Shown here: piece after piece, positions 12,206 to 25,152 of the stretch
How the letters are laid out: each line of letters starts with the position of its first letter
Position numbering within the stretch: position 1 is the stretch's first letter
Source of the DNA: Rhexocercosporidium sp. MPI-PUGE-AT-0058
Taxonomy: Eukaryota > Ascomycota > Leotiomycetes > Helotiales
Assembly: GCA_020746875.1 (NCBI GenBank)
Contig: JAGTJL010000019.1
Span: 806,001-870,000 of the forward strand
Length of the DNA stretch: 64,000 bases
Reading direction: 5' to 3'
Position numbers and translations under genes: made by a program
Notes under the pieces: generated by a model
Seen by the model: the letters and a program-made list of their open reading frames with translations, nothing else
Databases searched by the model: none
What the model was told of the DNA's origin: nothing

Positions 12206-15200
12206 ATGGCATCTTTTGACGAGGAACAGAAGTTTGAAATTCTTGCGTCGAAGCCTTGGAACACCACTGAGCTGATTCTTGCTGAAGCTCTAAGTTCGTA
12301 CTGCGATCATGGTGTCCAAACTTGAATGGAATACTAATAATTCTACAGATGTTGGTCCCGTAAAGCCGAGTAATTTGAAGGCCACTAGCAAATTCCAGCT
12401 TCACACATTTTTTGCACGGGATTCCTGGCAATCCGTGAGTGATGAAGACTACAAGTTACTCCTCCCAAGCATGCAGCTAGCATCCAACCTTATCCAAGTT
12501 GGCACGCCTTACCTCTGCTCCTTCGTTCCATCCAGGAGAGTCCATGATTACTTGGCAGACGTACGCCCAAGTCTCACCATGTTCCAAGTAGATCCAGAGG
12601 AGTGGACCGCAGAAGATATGGAGGAAACCAGAGAGGAGCTCCTCGACATAGCTGACTATGTTGAGTGGGAACTGAACGACACAATGGCGAAAGACAATAA
12701 ATGGCTTGGGATTACCAGGCTCGTCACAGATGATAAGTGGGGGCCACGACCCTGGAGAGACCTGCAACGAGAAGACATCCTTAGGTCGGATAACGAATTG
12801 ATGGGTCAGGGAGCCTTCCGCCGAAATCTGAAGGTAGGGATTATGAAGGAGTATGTGACCGCCTTGAAGAAATACTCGAAGACAAGCGAGGAACATCTTC
12901 GCGCAACATTTCTTGCCGCCATTACCATGACGCATGAGATTGCGCACGTTGTTTGGCATGTATGTATACTCAAACAGATAATCTTCTCCCGGATCTGACA
13001 CTGATGTTTTTGCCTCTTAGCAAGATTTCCGATCCATGAACTACGAGATTAATGGAGTAGAGCCGTTCATCGGAAATTGCAGCATTTCGGAACTAGGTTG
13101 CTCATTTATCGCCAGTATCTTTGATGGGAAGAATCCTTATGAATGCGGCAAACAGGTTCCAACCGACTTCACTCGTGCACTATACTGGGAAAGAATACCC
13201 ACATTAGAAACCAATGAGCTGTATCGCAAGGATTTCTCAATGTCTATCCACTACATACAGAGGGTCCTGTCGCAGGAATCATGGGATAAACTTGATCCAA
13301 CGCGTCCTGACTTTGTGATCGATGCTCGCGCCATGCTCCAGCCCGAAGAGGATACCGTGCATGCATCCAATTTACAAGGAGGCGCGTCATTGAGTGCTAA
13401 GGAACCGCCTGCCACAGCACACACGCGCGAGTGGACCGTTATAGATATCTACACTGCCCCAAAGTTGATATGGAAGATGGAGTACAACGAAAGAAGGGCT
13501 CGGAACGATGATAAATTCGAACTAGTGACACAAGCGGAGAAGGATTTGGCCATATACGAGATCTCGCAAACGCTCCCTCCTATCACGACGAATTACTTAC
13601 GCTTCAATCACTGGGGCCATGATGGTGACTATACAAGGCCGATCGACGATGGTGTTGTCGCCCTAGATCTGGTCGGTTTGGGACAAGCTATTGATCTGAG
13701 TGCTTTGAAGAGGATTGAGATAAAATATAGACCGAAACCAGGGGACTTCGCGGAGCAAGGTGACCACCACCCTCGTCTACAGATACACCAAGCTCGAGCA
13801 AGCGCCAGACCGGGTGTTTCTATACCCAGGCTTGATTGGTTTAGTACTCTCGACGCAGACTCTCTCCTGTATGACAAAGACGTCCCCAAAGACTTCCAAT
13901 TCGGTGGCCCTAGAGAGTATTACGAACCGGCCGATGTTCTGGCACTCATTGCCAATAAACAACCAGAGATCATCGCCCGAACAACAATCAAAGATGCCCA
14001 TCAATTCTGCACAGAGCGCAATATTTGCTTCGGCCGACATTTCCCCGCCACTTACGCTGAGCAGAACCAAAAGCTCGATCGTACCAAGGACGAGGATCGA
14101 GCTCTCATCGAACGAATGCGACAGTTCTGCTTGGAAACAGCCAAGAAATTATTCGCAGGCAATAATCAGGCAATTCTGTACATCTACTTCGCAGAGTTCA
14201 AGTACATCGACGACTGGAGCCTGGAAGACCTGAAAGCGAGATGCATTTTTGACGGATTGGACCACACCGGTACTCTCGCTGTCATCCGACGCCGTCTCAG
14301 GGACCACATGGTGAAGATCTTTCAACTATTCGCACAGGACCATAACATGTCGCACAAAAAAGAAGTCTTCAAGAAAGTTGGGCTTGTGGACGAAGTTAAC
14401 CTCGTTGCGTGGACAGATACGGATTTCATCTATTTCTTCCGCATCAACAACCTCCCTGCTTGGGGTAACCGACGGATCTGGTTCGAACGATACGCCGCTT
14501 TCGTGAGAGAGCAGAAACACGGCCTTGCACGTCGAAGCGATATTAACCATGACTCCAAAGGCGAGATCCAACGATCAGTCAATCTGGTCGAGACTTATGC
14601 CTGGGATGTGGTCCTGGCGGGAAGTTCTGTCCAAGCATTGAAAGGGTCTCTCTTCGAAGCAGGCATGTTTCCTGCTGATAGTACTCTGAACTTGTATTGT
14701 GGAAATGACCGCCAAACTTCCCTAGAAGATGACAAACCCCTATCTTTCTACGAACATGCATGCTGGAAATCACTCTCGTTGGAAACCACCAGGACATCTC
14801 AGGAAGAAAAGCCCGACATAGAAATCGCAGACGTCGAACCTCCCATCCTTGTATACAAGCCCCGAATACCAGATGGAATCGACATAGGCTCATCCCTGAC
14901 CGTCGACCCCGAACACTGGGGAGTAAACGGGCGCGATCTAAGGGTCAGTAATACCAGTGACCCTTCATCTTCGTTCACAGACAGCAATGACGCCCCAAAG
15001 AAAGCAGCCATCCCCAAAGACGTCCAACGCATCTACGATCTCGCACATAACAAAGCGCGGCCCACCATAACCGAACACCTCGACTCAATCTACACACACG
15101 TCGAAGAACTAACCCGCATCCTGCACCCTCTCGGCGCGCGCGACACCCTCCGCCCCCACCTCAAAACCATCCGCTCTACCTCCGTGGTCGAGATGCTGGA

Positions 15201-15456
15201 TAGTTTCGAGGATATGAAGGAGGTGAGGGAGGAGAGGCAGAGGTTTATCGATTTGCAGGTTGATCCGGAAGAGGTTTTTGAACGGGAGAGGGAGAAGAAG
15301 GTGGAGTTGTTGAGGGAGCTAAGACCGGATTTGGTGGTTGAGGGAAATGGGAAGATGGTTAAGAGACCGGTTGAGTTGGGGAAGAGGAAGAGGAAGGTGG
15401 GTGGGTTTATGGGAGATATTTATAAGGCGTTGAAGGTTAGAGAGGGCGTTTTATAG
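12206..15456 (+). CDS. Large zincin-like (HExxH) protein with SAP-like segment
   Basis: Exons 12206-12293, 12349-12959 and 13021-15456 give 1044 residues; introns of 55 and 61 bp keep phase. The first donor is GTTCGT, the only nearby choice that fits the phase. Residues 225-233 read HEIAHVVWH, an HExxH zinc-metallopeptidase signature at the end of exon 2. It is followed by a Glu-containing stretch (VEPFIGNCSISELGCSF), where a third ligand is expected in this fungal zincin-like group. At about residues 632-668 the segment WSLEDLKARCIFDGLDHTG and following residues resembles a SAP DNA-binding helix-extended-loop-helix. The C-terminus is highly charged with a coiled-coil-like stretch. No signal peptide or membrane segment is seen, so it is probably intracellular or nuclear. 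Protease activity is inferred only from the motif. No functional name is warranted. Confidence 0.85.
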
Positions 15457-16767
15457 GTTGTTGGTGATGGTTGGGGGAGGATTGAGGGAGGGTTGAGGGA
15501 TAGGGGCTGGTAGCGAGGTTGAGAATTAGGCGAGTTTGGGAAGGGTTGATGATATGGGGTTTGTTGATGGTGAGACAGGGGTGAGGATGGTGTGACGTTG
15601 TGCGGAAGGGATCATGAAGCCCTGGTGCTCACTGCTTGTAACAGCGATGTACTGTCCTCTCAAGGCACTTTACTTTTTCTTTTATTATGATTTGGCTCCA
15701 TCTTGATGTTTTCGTTTATATTGGATATTTGATCGCCTTCTAATGTAATGTGTCCCCCTTAACCTTCTGATTGTGCTTTTGGTCATTGTTAAAAAGGCTG
15801 TGCTGTGAGTAAGGCGGGCTGAATGAAGACCAAATCCACATTCTGTCTGAGTATAGTTGGTTGTCCAATGGGGAAATATGGAGGATGATTGGAATTCAGA
15901 CCCACCCCCCATACGATTAAGGAGATGTACTGTACAGTAGATAGAATCAGTGCTCTAGTGATCTCGCTTCAAAGTTCGAAGTTGAGAGTTGAAATCCTTT
16001 TACCTAACGTCGTTCAGCCATCTATCAAGGCGAGGAATACAAGTATTACCCTGAATCAGATGTATAAGAGCTAATTACCTATTTCACAGACATCAGCGAT
16101 GCCTCCGTCTTTCGAGGGATTTATAGTGTTGATAGTTTCCTCCTACAAAGGCACACGTACTAGAGTGAGATTTATCTTCCCCGAGCTCAAAAGCCTTGAA
16201 CAGATTCACTCAAGCAGTCTTAGAGGAAGAACGGGGCAGGTAAGCTACCTTAGCGTACCTGCCTCGGGCTCGGTCCTCGCTTCGCCTCTGGGTGTTTAAA
16301 TAAACGTCAACCTTCAACCTTTATCTCATCAACTCATCATCTCCATCCGATCTTCTTTACAAGACCTCAATCACTCACCAATACTTGATGTTACTCCACT
16401 TCATCTCGATGCAGCACCTATCCTTCCTTGTCGATCCTACGGAACACCTGCTGACTAACACTTTACCTCATCTTGAGCTTTCAATTATTCCTCACTGCCC
16501 TCCCGGTCATCATCTCACCCTAGATACTCTAATTATCCTCAATAGTCAACCTTAAATCCTACCGTCCCTCTTCAACTTCAATTTGCTATTCACATCTTGA
16601 CTTTCGGCATCTGAACTTGACAGCCTACCTGCACTTTCTCCTCATCCTAGAGCAATTTTCCTAGAAGCTTTTCGAGACATTGAACTTAGATATCACTTTC
16701 GAAATACTTCCGGAATTACTATCTATCCACCGCCTAGATTAAAGGCCGAGAGGAGCTCGAGGCGGTC
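15457..16767. other. Intergenic region
   Basis: No supported gene. Contains the 3' UTR of the zincin-like gene and the pyrimidine-rich upstream region of the BTB-like pseudogene. Short open frames at 15889-16299 show no protein-like features. Confidence 0.55.
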
Positions 16768-17946
16768 ATGTCTAACATGGCAATAACGTGGGTAAATAGA
16801 CATCTTCGACCAAAACATCCCCTCTTGGAAATTCATTTGCTAAGAAGACCAACAGAACAGTGGCATTGAGGACGTTACCTCAAGCAGCAACCCCGACTTC
16901 CTCATCGACGTAACCGAGTACGAGAAATACTCCGGAACCAGAATTATTCACCGCAGAAGAACTTTCAAGGTCTCTGGCGAGGTTAAATTGTAAAAATGGC
17001 TTGAAAGGCTACACAGTCGATGGCATCCGACTCTGGCTTCGCATCATTCACAAATCTGTGCTCGCTGAACAGTATGAGCTCTCTATGGATGAAATCTAGA
17101 ACGCTCTAGCTTTTAGAATCAGATACGGCCTTCCCTTAGACAAGATGAAGCCATGGTATAATACCTGGCTGCTTAAATCATTCCCCGACCGAGACGCCAT
17201 CACACGCGAAGATCTGAAGATGCATCCATCCAGCATATACCCTAGACCACTAGCAGCATTTCGCCTACGTCACAAAGAGATTATCATACCTGATCAGAGG
17301 CTTCATGAAGGAGATAAATCCCAGCCGGTACGAGGACCTACACGTCCCTAGTCGTATTCTCGGTAAGACCAAGGTTTCCTCACTACTTTACTCTACTTTT
17401 GCCTCGACAGTACTGACGAGGTATATTTCAGACCAGATCAACGCAGCCAAAGGCAGCATGCGAGTCGACCTCAACGAAGCCCTCCTCGACATCGCGCGTC
17501 CCCGACTCTTCTGTCCTAAGCAATGCAGCAAATACAAGGCATGTTTATGGGAATACATGGACGAAGTGATCCTAACCAAGCTGTGGCCCTTCTCAGTCCA
17601 ACACCGAGAGGCTATCCAGTCGGTCCTAGACAGTACCGGGATGACGAAATGGACATACAGACCTGTCGCAGGCGCTTGCATGAGTTGCGTCGACCGGTTG
17701 GGAGGTGCTCATGTCAAGAGAGCGAGATATGATGTCGCGAATTGTTGGACGGGCATGTGTTTGGATTGTGTTAATCTGTCGATGGATCAGGCTGGAACTA
17801 AGTATGCTGCGTACTTCAGCAAGGATAAGCCATGTGGGTATGATGGTGGGTGTCGTTTGCGATACGCTCGAAATGAATGGTATCATGCCTTCATGGGACC
17901 TCAGGAGGCTATGGCGAAATATCGGGAAGATCGAAGAGATATGTAG
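16768..17946 (+). pseudogene. Degenerate BTB/POZ-family fungal gene
   Basis: Pieces of one protein lie in order but not in one frame. A start at 16768 (MSNMAITW), an intron 16792-16855 and a second exon reading NSGIEDVTSSSNPDFLIDV run to a TAA at 16991. One base out of frame, the protein resumes as GIRLWLRIIHKS, then meets TAG at 17097-17099 where the family usually has Trp. It continues through MKPWYNTWLLKSFPDRD, shifts frame again near 17251, and ends as GFMKEINPSRYEDLHVPSR, an intron at 17363-17431, then DQINAAKG to 17946. The tail has several Cys pairs. The order matches fungal proteins with an N-terminal BTB domain and the conserved LWLRIxH and LNAAKG blocks. The TGG-to-TAG change is a G-to-A transition, which RIP or ordinary decay could cause. 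Alternative splicing cannot join all the pieces. Confidence 0.6.
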
Positions 17947-19315
17947 TAGGTCGAGATGATACTTTTACGAGGTCTCGCTACTAAACGCCGCAGCATTGTT
18001 GAGTTGGATCATGGACGAATAAGGACGTCAAAGTCATTTCTTACCTGTGATGCTTTACCTCAGATAGAAACTGCTGGGCGGCGGCGCTCGGCGGGCGCAC
18101 GATGAACGACAGACGATATTTTCTTGCGGTCTTTCACTTGCGAAGCTTTATAACTAACTGATGGGAATTCAACGATTGACGGGCATTACATTTACCTTGC
18201 GGTAGCAGGTCATTCAACTGTCTAACACCGTCGACATGCGATAACTTCGCGAAGCAAAATTTTCTGCGTTGCGTTGCGTTTCAGAACATGGGCATTTTCA
18301 CACACAGAACAGAGTAGCTGCACGTTCTCCCGAGAGCTACCTTCCTCAACGACGGGTTCTCAGACGGTGCAATCGCAGCTAGGTATCTATGGATACATAT
18401 ATACATATATACCTGGCGGATCTGCGTGGTCTTTCTTTTGCTTTGCTGAGTAAGCGTTGCTTCGGGAAAGAAAATATTAATATCAATATAATTATCATTA
18501 TCATTATCAGCATCTTTATCAGTGGATGCAATATATGAATTTCTCAAAGCAAAGCAGCAACAATGAAACTACTTCATGCGTAGCGACACGGTTCTTTGAC
18601 TAAGTGGCGATAACTCTCGTCTGTCTGTTTATCTGTTTTAAAAACACTCGCCCTTTATTGACATCACCCTGTAAGCGAAAATACCCCTATCTCTTTTCCC
18701 TCCTCAGCCATTGGACGAAGAAATCCTCGGCGTAAGTAGTAAAGATCACTGATTATTCGAATCGTCTCTTCAACGGTCAATGTTTGAACAAGGCATTTTT
18801 CTTAAATTGCTTCCTACACACTCTCTCTTTCTCTTTATAAACAAAAGTACGCCAGATGTTTCCATTTCCCTATTTCCCTTCTCTCTACCTTCCCAGAAGT
18901 AATCCAAATCCGGGCCATTCTGACCCCGATCCCATTCTAATCCCTAACCAATTCCAGAAATACACTCTAGACCCAAATACGCCGACTAACCATACCAAGG
19001 AAAGTCTGTTCTTATTGTGTATACACAAAGGAAAAGAAGCCGAGCAAGAAACCCCCACCTTCAAGGAAGAAGACACAACGCCCGCTAAAACTTCAGACCC
19101 GAACCCTAATTCGAACTGAAGTAAAAAAAAAAAAGACACAAAACGCCGCTCTATGCTGTATAACCTTCTGTCTTTGTCCTTCTCTTTCTCTTTCCCATCT
19201 ATACGACACAAGAAAGCTGATGTAGGAAAGATACTCTCTGTCTCTCACCTTCGCTAATTATTCCAATATCCGGGAGAAGGGGGGAAATGGCTCCCCAACA
19301 CGTGTAAATGTATGC
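17947..19315. other. Intergenic region
   Basis: No clear gene. An ATG frame at 18856-19119 would encode 87 residues rich in Pro, Asn and Thr after a short CT-rich leader. It has no family resemblance and I do not call it. An ATT/ATC microsatellite-like stretch lies at 18476-18520. Confidence 0.5.
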
Positions 19316-21062
19316 TCAATGTGCCGCAGGAACAACAGCAGAGATCTGTTCTGGCTTCCAGTCGTCCCCATCCATATCTCGCTTCGTCCTCTTGACAGAG
19401 AAAGACTGCAGGGCTCCAATGATAGCCACGAATGCACTTCCATACCACGCAAGACCAGTGAAATCCATTCGCGAGCCAAGAGTATACAAATACCCCGCTA
19501 CAGGCGGTGCGACAGTCCTACAAGCCGCTCCAGCCGAAGCAGCCAGTCCGTTGATTTTACCGAGTACGCAAGGAGAAGGCGTAGCTTCTTTGATGAGGAT
19601 TAAAAGTACCGGGTATGCGAGGATCGAGAGTAGATTTCGGATCGTGAGGCAGCTGTAGATGCCTACCATGAGCCAGGAGTCCGGGAGATAGATCAGATAC
19701 GGCATGATGAGGTAGGAGACTGGATGGAGGATCGAGACCATGATGAATAGTCTGTGGATTCCTAGGGCTGCAGCTGCGAGTGGGAAGACGACTGCTTGGA
19801 CGAAGAGCGCGATGATGCCGTTTATGGACATGATCACGCCGACTTTTTGGACGGTCAGACCTAGACCGCCGGGAATGAAGAAAGGGTTCGTGAGGTGCGT
19901 GTTGGAGAGGGCGGAGATGGAGAGTTCGCCGCGATCGTCTTCGAGAAAGATGGGGAGGAGATGGTCGTAGGTCATGGAGTGGTAGGTGAAGATTCCTAAC
20001 GCGACGATAAGAGCTATGACTCTTTTTGTGAAGATTTTAGGACTGGTCGATCGGGATTTGAGGGTTGCGCGCCGCCATTTGCTGTCATCGCTGCCTTCAA
20101 ATGTACCATATGTTTCTGCTCGCAAGTCGACGGCTGGGGTCTTGATAGCGTCGGCGGTGGCGATGAGAGGGGTTTCGTCGGAGACATAGGTTGAGTCGGG
20201 AAGGTTCACTCGTGGCTGCATATCCGGGTGTGTTTCTTCGAGGAGGAAATAACCTGCCAGAATACTAACAAGCAGTAGACTGGAGCAGAGCAGATTTGGC
20301 AGCAGATATGGGAACCGTCCAAAAATGCCATCTGTGGAGAAGGTGTTGGGGAATCCAACAGCAGGATCTGCGAATGTGCCACCCAGAGCTGGGCCAATGA
20401 TTGTTCCAATCGACCAGACGAAGGGCATAACACAATATGCCCTTGGTTCGTGTTCTGGCTTGGTGACCAGCTCCGCAACCATGGTCTGAATGACGCCGAT
20501 ATTACCATTCAAGAAGCCTCCGATGGCTCTCCCTGCCAATGCCATCCATATATTCGAAGAAAACCCAACCATGATCATGGATAACATCGTGCCAGCGCAT
20601 CCAGCCAGTAACACTGGTTTCCGCCCAACCCTATCGCTCAGAGATCCCCACCACATTCCCGTCATGGATTCGGCCAGCGCAAAGGCGGAGATGAGGAGAC
20701 CGGCGTAGAACGAGGCATCGTTCTCGTCGCCCACATGGAACTTCTTGACGAGGGGCCAGGCATAGGGGAAAATGGACGTAAGAGCAATTGGCTCGGCGAG
20801 TCGCACGATAGCTAGAAAAGCGCAGAAATATCAGCTCGTGTCTCTCTACTTGCTGTTGCACTGCAGAAATGTGACATGTGCGACGTTCTCCCAGGTAGCT
20901 GGAATGACATCGCCGGGGGGACAATGGGTGGGTTTTGTGCATTGTACATTGTACATTGTACGTACCTAATAGGAAGAGTTGGGTGGTGGGAAACTTGTCG
21001 GGGTCTCGGTCTCGACGACTCGGACTCGGACTCAATCTCGATCTCTGTTTTGTTAGGGTCAT
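19316..21062 (-). CDS. MFS transporter, ZIFL/DHA1-like
   Basis: Exons on the minus strand are 21062-20966 and 20811-19316, giving 530 residues. The 154-bp intron splits an Ala codon and joins TTQLFLL to AIVRLAEPIALTSIFPYAWP, the typical first helix of the zinc-induced-facilitator-like branch of the major facilitator superfamily. The start is supported by an in-frame stop 15 bases upstream. Visible motifs are WWGSLSDRVGRKPVLL (loop 2-3) and GRAIGGFLNGNIGV. A long hydrophilic central loop (about residues 240-290) separates two six-helix halves. Members export organic compounds or metal chelators across the plasma or vacuolar membrane; the substrate here is unknown. The intron contains a threefold 7-base repeat. 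Not clustered with biosynthetic genes. Confidence 0.93.
20941..20961. repeat. Triplicated 7-bp unit inside an intron
   Basis: Three perfect copies of ATTGTAC lie next to the splice donor inside the only intron of the ZIFL-like transporter gene, which is long (154 bp) for this genome. Confidence 0.8.
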
Positions 21063-24000
21063 TGCTTGTCTTCCTGGCTATGATCTTACGGCTTCGTCGC
21101 AAGTCGCGGATTGAGACTCTGTGGCAAGAAGTAGTAGTAGGTGGTGTAGAGTGGAGCGCAGCAGAGATATGTGCTCAATTCGACTCTTCCTTCTCTTTCT
21201 GGACGGGCGAAAGAGGAGGGATTCGGTGGAGGGAGGGTAGAGAATTAAATTGGGTATGGATAGATATAAGACTTTTCTAACGACTGTAGGAGAAGAGAGA
21301 GAGGGGAGAAGGAGGTAGAGGGGGGAGTTGAAGGAGGAGGGGTGGAAATATAGGATGGAGGTGTTGTGGGCCGGCCACACTAAATGGGTGTGCCCTTGGT
21401 GATCCTCGGAACCAAGAAATAGCTATAGGAGGAACTCGGAAAAGAGGAAATCAGAGCAGAGCAAACCTTTGACACGCGCCAGCCTATACAGTAGCTCTAT
21501 TGACTCGCTCGGGTTGGCAGATTCACTGCAAGATTGGCAGTGGCAGCTCCTTGCAATGTCTATCTTTCGCCCCCTCGCTCCGTGAGAGAGTTTTGTTTTT
21601 TGGCGGTACGGTCCAAGTACAATACAAGTACAATTGCCCCACCACATGTATGCAAGCGGCGGATGCAAAGACGCGAGCGGAGGAATTAGAGGATTTCGAC
21701 TGCAAGTACGGAGTGGAAATTTCACGACAGGAATCTGGATCTGCAAGCCCCAATATGCATTCCGGGACCTGGGCTAAGATAGCAACAAAGCGTGTTGATT
21801 GGACGGGTTAATGGCTGAATAGGTCTGCCGAGAGCAGGCGCTAGGTAGATAGTAGTGGCAGGGTACCGTACTCCGTACAATAGCCATGTAGTCTGCGGTG
21901 CGACGGGAGAAAGAGACCGCGCGGACCAGAAGAACATTGCACCGAGGGCCAGCCAGTCATCTACAAAGTCGTACTGACTTACTGTTCGAGTAGTAACAGT
22001 TCACCGGCAAGGCCAGCCGATCTGGATCTCCATCTCGTTACGTGAGAGAACGGCGGCCAAAGTAGAAGTACTCGTATACTGTACGAGTCAAGGATACCAC
22101 GAGACGTGTTGAGGAAGAGGTCGATCCCATATCCGCCTCTGAGTTGTCCTCGTTGCCATCGAGCTTCTTTTTAAGGTCAATAGAGAAAAATTGTGGTCCG
22201 GCCATAAGTAGGTAGGGATGAGGCATCAGAGTGAAAAAGAGGTGAGAAGGTTTGAACAACCAGCTCGAAACTCAATGCTCAAAACATCTGATCGAGGCAG
22301 GGGTCATATCAGCCGAAGGCGCTTCTGCGGACGGATGCAGTTGCAAGGATACATAAATGTGTGCTTAAAGAATGCACGGGCTGCTTGCAGGGCCAAGCTT
22401 GTTTTCATTCAATATGGTTTGTTGGGTTCGCTTCACGCACTTGGGACCGATCGTACGTGGCGGTGAGGATGGATGGAAACTTTGGAATGACAACCTCTTG
22501 ATCGTGCAGAACTTTCTCGAAACCAGATCGTCATTGAGATATCTACAGTAGGATCCCGCACGTCAATAAATAAGAACAGCGAAATTAACAACGTCAGCCT
22601 ATCTAAGTAATCTCGGCCTCCGTTATACAGTTCAAACACCCTCGTGTCCTTCCGTCGCTTAATTATTTCTCAAAATCCAATGGTCCGGCCCCGCTCCGAC
22701 CACTCTAACCATTCGCACACCCAACCTCCGAGATGCACCTCCAGCGATGCTGCAGCAGACATAACATAACATACAGGCATAACCACGCTATGGGATGATA
22801 GCGATACATCTACCTGCAGAAGCCATGCAGAGCAGATGCAGAAGGAGAGATAGGCGTTCCTTGTACATTCAAACGACGCCCTCCGTTCTATCTGCTACAT
22901 CTGAGGCCCGGGCCGACATCTCCATGGCCAGCCTTGCAGTTACTGATCAAGGACAGTGTCAGGAATTACAGGTTTTTGATATCCTTCCCTCCCTTCTTGA
23001 CTTGAGTCGTGAGTGGAGGAGAGAGGTTGAGTTTTTTTTACAAGAGCGATAAGCTTGAATCCTGAAGGGAGTGGTATGCTTACATGCATGAGCGGTGAAG
23101 GGGGTGCGGATTGGATTGGGTTGGGTGGAAGGGGGAGGGAGAGAGGAGGATTGTCGATGAATCGCCATCGGTGATCCGATCGTTGATTGTAGAAGTAGAC
23201 GGGTGAGAACGGGCAGAACGGGCAGAACACGAACAACTAATCTCTCCTGCATGCATGCAGATGAGTTTCAGGATGAGATGATAAGATAGGACTTTCGTTT
23301 CTGAGTGGTACTGTAAGTCGCGTTCGCAAATATTAAAATATGATAGGCTTTCCTTGAACTCAGCATGTGAATATGCTAGTTTGATATTGAGCATTATTGT
23401 AGCTTAGGTTGTGAATAGAGCATGGTTGCAGGATGCAGGAATCGTTGGAATATCTCATGTTATCTATTTGTGGATGGTGGGAAAACGTGCAAATTTGACG
23501 GCTTTTGTTTCGAGGGCCTCAGTGGACCTTCGGATTTTCTTAATATGACGGCTGGATGTCTCTTATGACTGGTTATCAAGCTCAAAAGCCACTTGGATGG
23601 CGCTGCAACTTCAGCACTTTAATATATGAGGCTCGCTTAACTTATCTAAGGGAGATCTGTTGAATCACAATCTACATTTTTTCCGGAGAGCTGGGAGGCT
23701 GGCTTGGAGGCTTGAGGGCTTGAAGCCTTAAAGCACGGCAGTTGCAAATACCTTGTCGTTCAAATGTAGAATGGAGAGAGCACGAACCGAGTGCTCGACT
23801 GTCCTTGCTTATGATGCTGTCGTTTTTTGTCTTGCCCGAAATCGTGGGCTTGGTTATGTGTACGGCATTTAAGAGACTCTTCAATCAGGACTTCTTCCTT
23901 GGACCACTAGAATTTTGCTTACGCCTCTTCCTTCATGCCGACCGAATTTCGAATTTTCTTGATATCCGCGAGTGTTTGTTTTCTTTCCAAGACTCGTTGA

Positions 24001-24322
24001 GGAACAAAATAGTGGTTGTAGGATATATTTTGATACTGGTGCATGCCAACAACGGGCCAAAATTAATTTGGAAAGCCTGAGAACTATCACTTTGGTTTTT
24101 TCCATGAGTTGAATCAGAGAGTGCATATTACAACATCACCAAATGTGGGAGTTGATAATAGAAGCATTCGTGATTTGATACTGCACAGCTGGTCTTACAA
24201 GTTAGTCCCACCAGCCGTAGCGAGTCCGGCAGCCCATTCCCTCGCATCACGCGCGAAATATTTTGAGACTCACAAGCACCATCGTCAAGCTGTCAACGAC
24301 AGCAATTGACAACCACCTCGCA
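21063..24322. other. 3.3-kb intergenic region
   Basis: No supported coding region on either strand. The longest frames lack an ATG or look random. It serves as promoter for the divergent ZIFL-like transporter and the uL29m gene. A 7-bp-stem hairpin-like sequence (ACTCGTA/TACGAGT) lies near 22072-22090. Confidence 0.55.
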
Positions 24323-25152
24323 ATGTCGACATCTTCAGTTATACGGCCCAGCATGAGGGCGCTCCTAAAACCCAGCCGGGTGACACAATACCCACCGACA
24401 TTCCTCCTCCCCTCCCTGCTGGCCCCTATTCAGCAAACCTCCTCCTTCTCCAGCACGACATCAACCCTCTACCCACGAGACATGAACCGCGAACGAGGCG
24501 TGTCAACCATGCGCCGCACCGGTCTCCGACAAGCCAACTCGGTCTCGAAGACCGAACTTCCACAGCCCGTCCGCGATCCGAAGAAGCGCTCCAAAGTAGC
24601 TGTGGACCCTGATCATGGACTCTACCAGTTCTTTCACAGCAAGGACAAGCCGATGAATACGCCTGAGGAGGACGCGCAGCATGGGAGGGCTTGGACACCA
24701 GAGGAGTTGAGGGGGAAGAGCTGGGAGGACATACATTCGCTGTGGTGGGTTTGTGCTAAGGAGCGGAATCGGATTGCAACAGAGGCAGCTGAGAGGAAGA
24801 GAGTGGAGGCCGGATATGGAGATACAGAGGCTCGCAAGAGAGACAGAATGGTGAGTCCTTACACAATTTGCATTTTTAGGTTTGGTCAAAGGCTAATTGG
24901 TTGTAGGTGCAATTGACGCAAAGAGCTATCAAGCAGGTTTTGACGGAGAGGTATTACTCATGGCAACAAGCGGAGTTTCTTGCAAAGGACGACCCTGAGA
25001 TCGACTTGTCTGGAAATGGTCCAGTGTACAGCCCTATGGAGTTTGAAGAGGAGGCTGTGGTTCAGGAGGAGATTCTTGAACCGGGGGTTAAGCAGGAGAT
25101 ATCCTTGGATACAGAAATCAAGCCAGAGCAGAAGACTTCACCAACTGCGTAG
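24323..25152 (+). CDS. MRPL4: Mitochondrial large-subunit ribosomal protein uL29m (MRP-L47 family)
   Basis: Component of the mitochondrial 54S subunit near the tunnel exit. Exons 24323-24850 and 24907-25152 give 257 residues; the intron has GTGAGT...TTGTAG ends and phase 0. The N-terminus is Ser/Arg/Thr-rich and lacks acidic residues, as expected for a mitochondrial presequence. The conserved block starts with DHGLYQFFHSKDKPMNTPEE and continues with GRAWTPEELRGKSWEDIHSL, WWVCAKERNR, then RERM-type helix residues and the exon-2 start VQLTQRAIKQVLTERYYSW. These are the hallmarks of the L29/MRP-L47 domain. The acidic C-terminal tail is variable in the family. The next gene (GDI) follows by 450 bases on the same strand. 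Confidence 0.95.

Noticed and set aside
11815..12219. ATG-initiated frame of 134 codons upstream of the zincin-like gene
   Set aside because: No domain or compositional support; overlaps the start of a well-supported gene in a different frame. Probably 5' leader.
18856..19119. 87-codon Pro/Asn/Thr-rich frame
   Set aside because: True ATG but low-complexity and no recognisable family; could be chance.
23742..24080. Plus-strand frame with a hydrophobic segment
   Set aside because: TTG start with no ATG context; codon composition looks like non-coding sequence.
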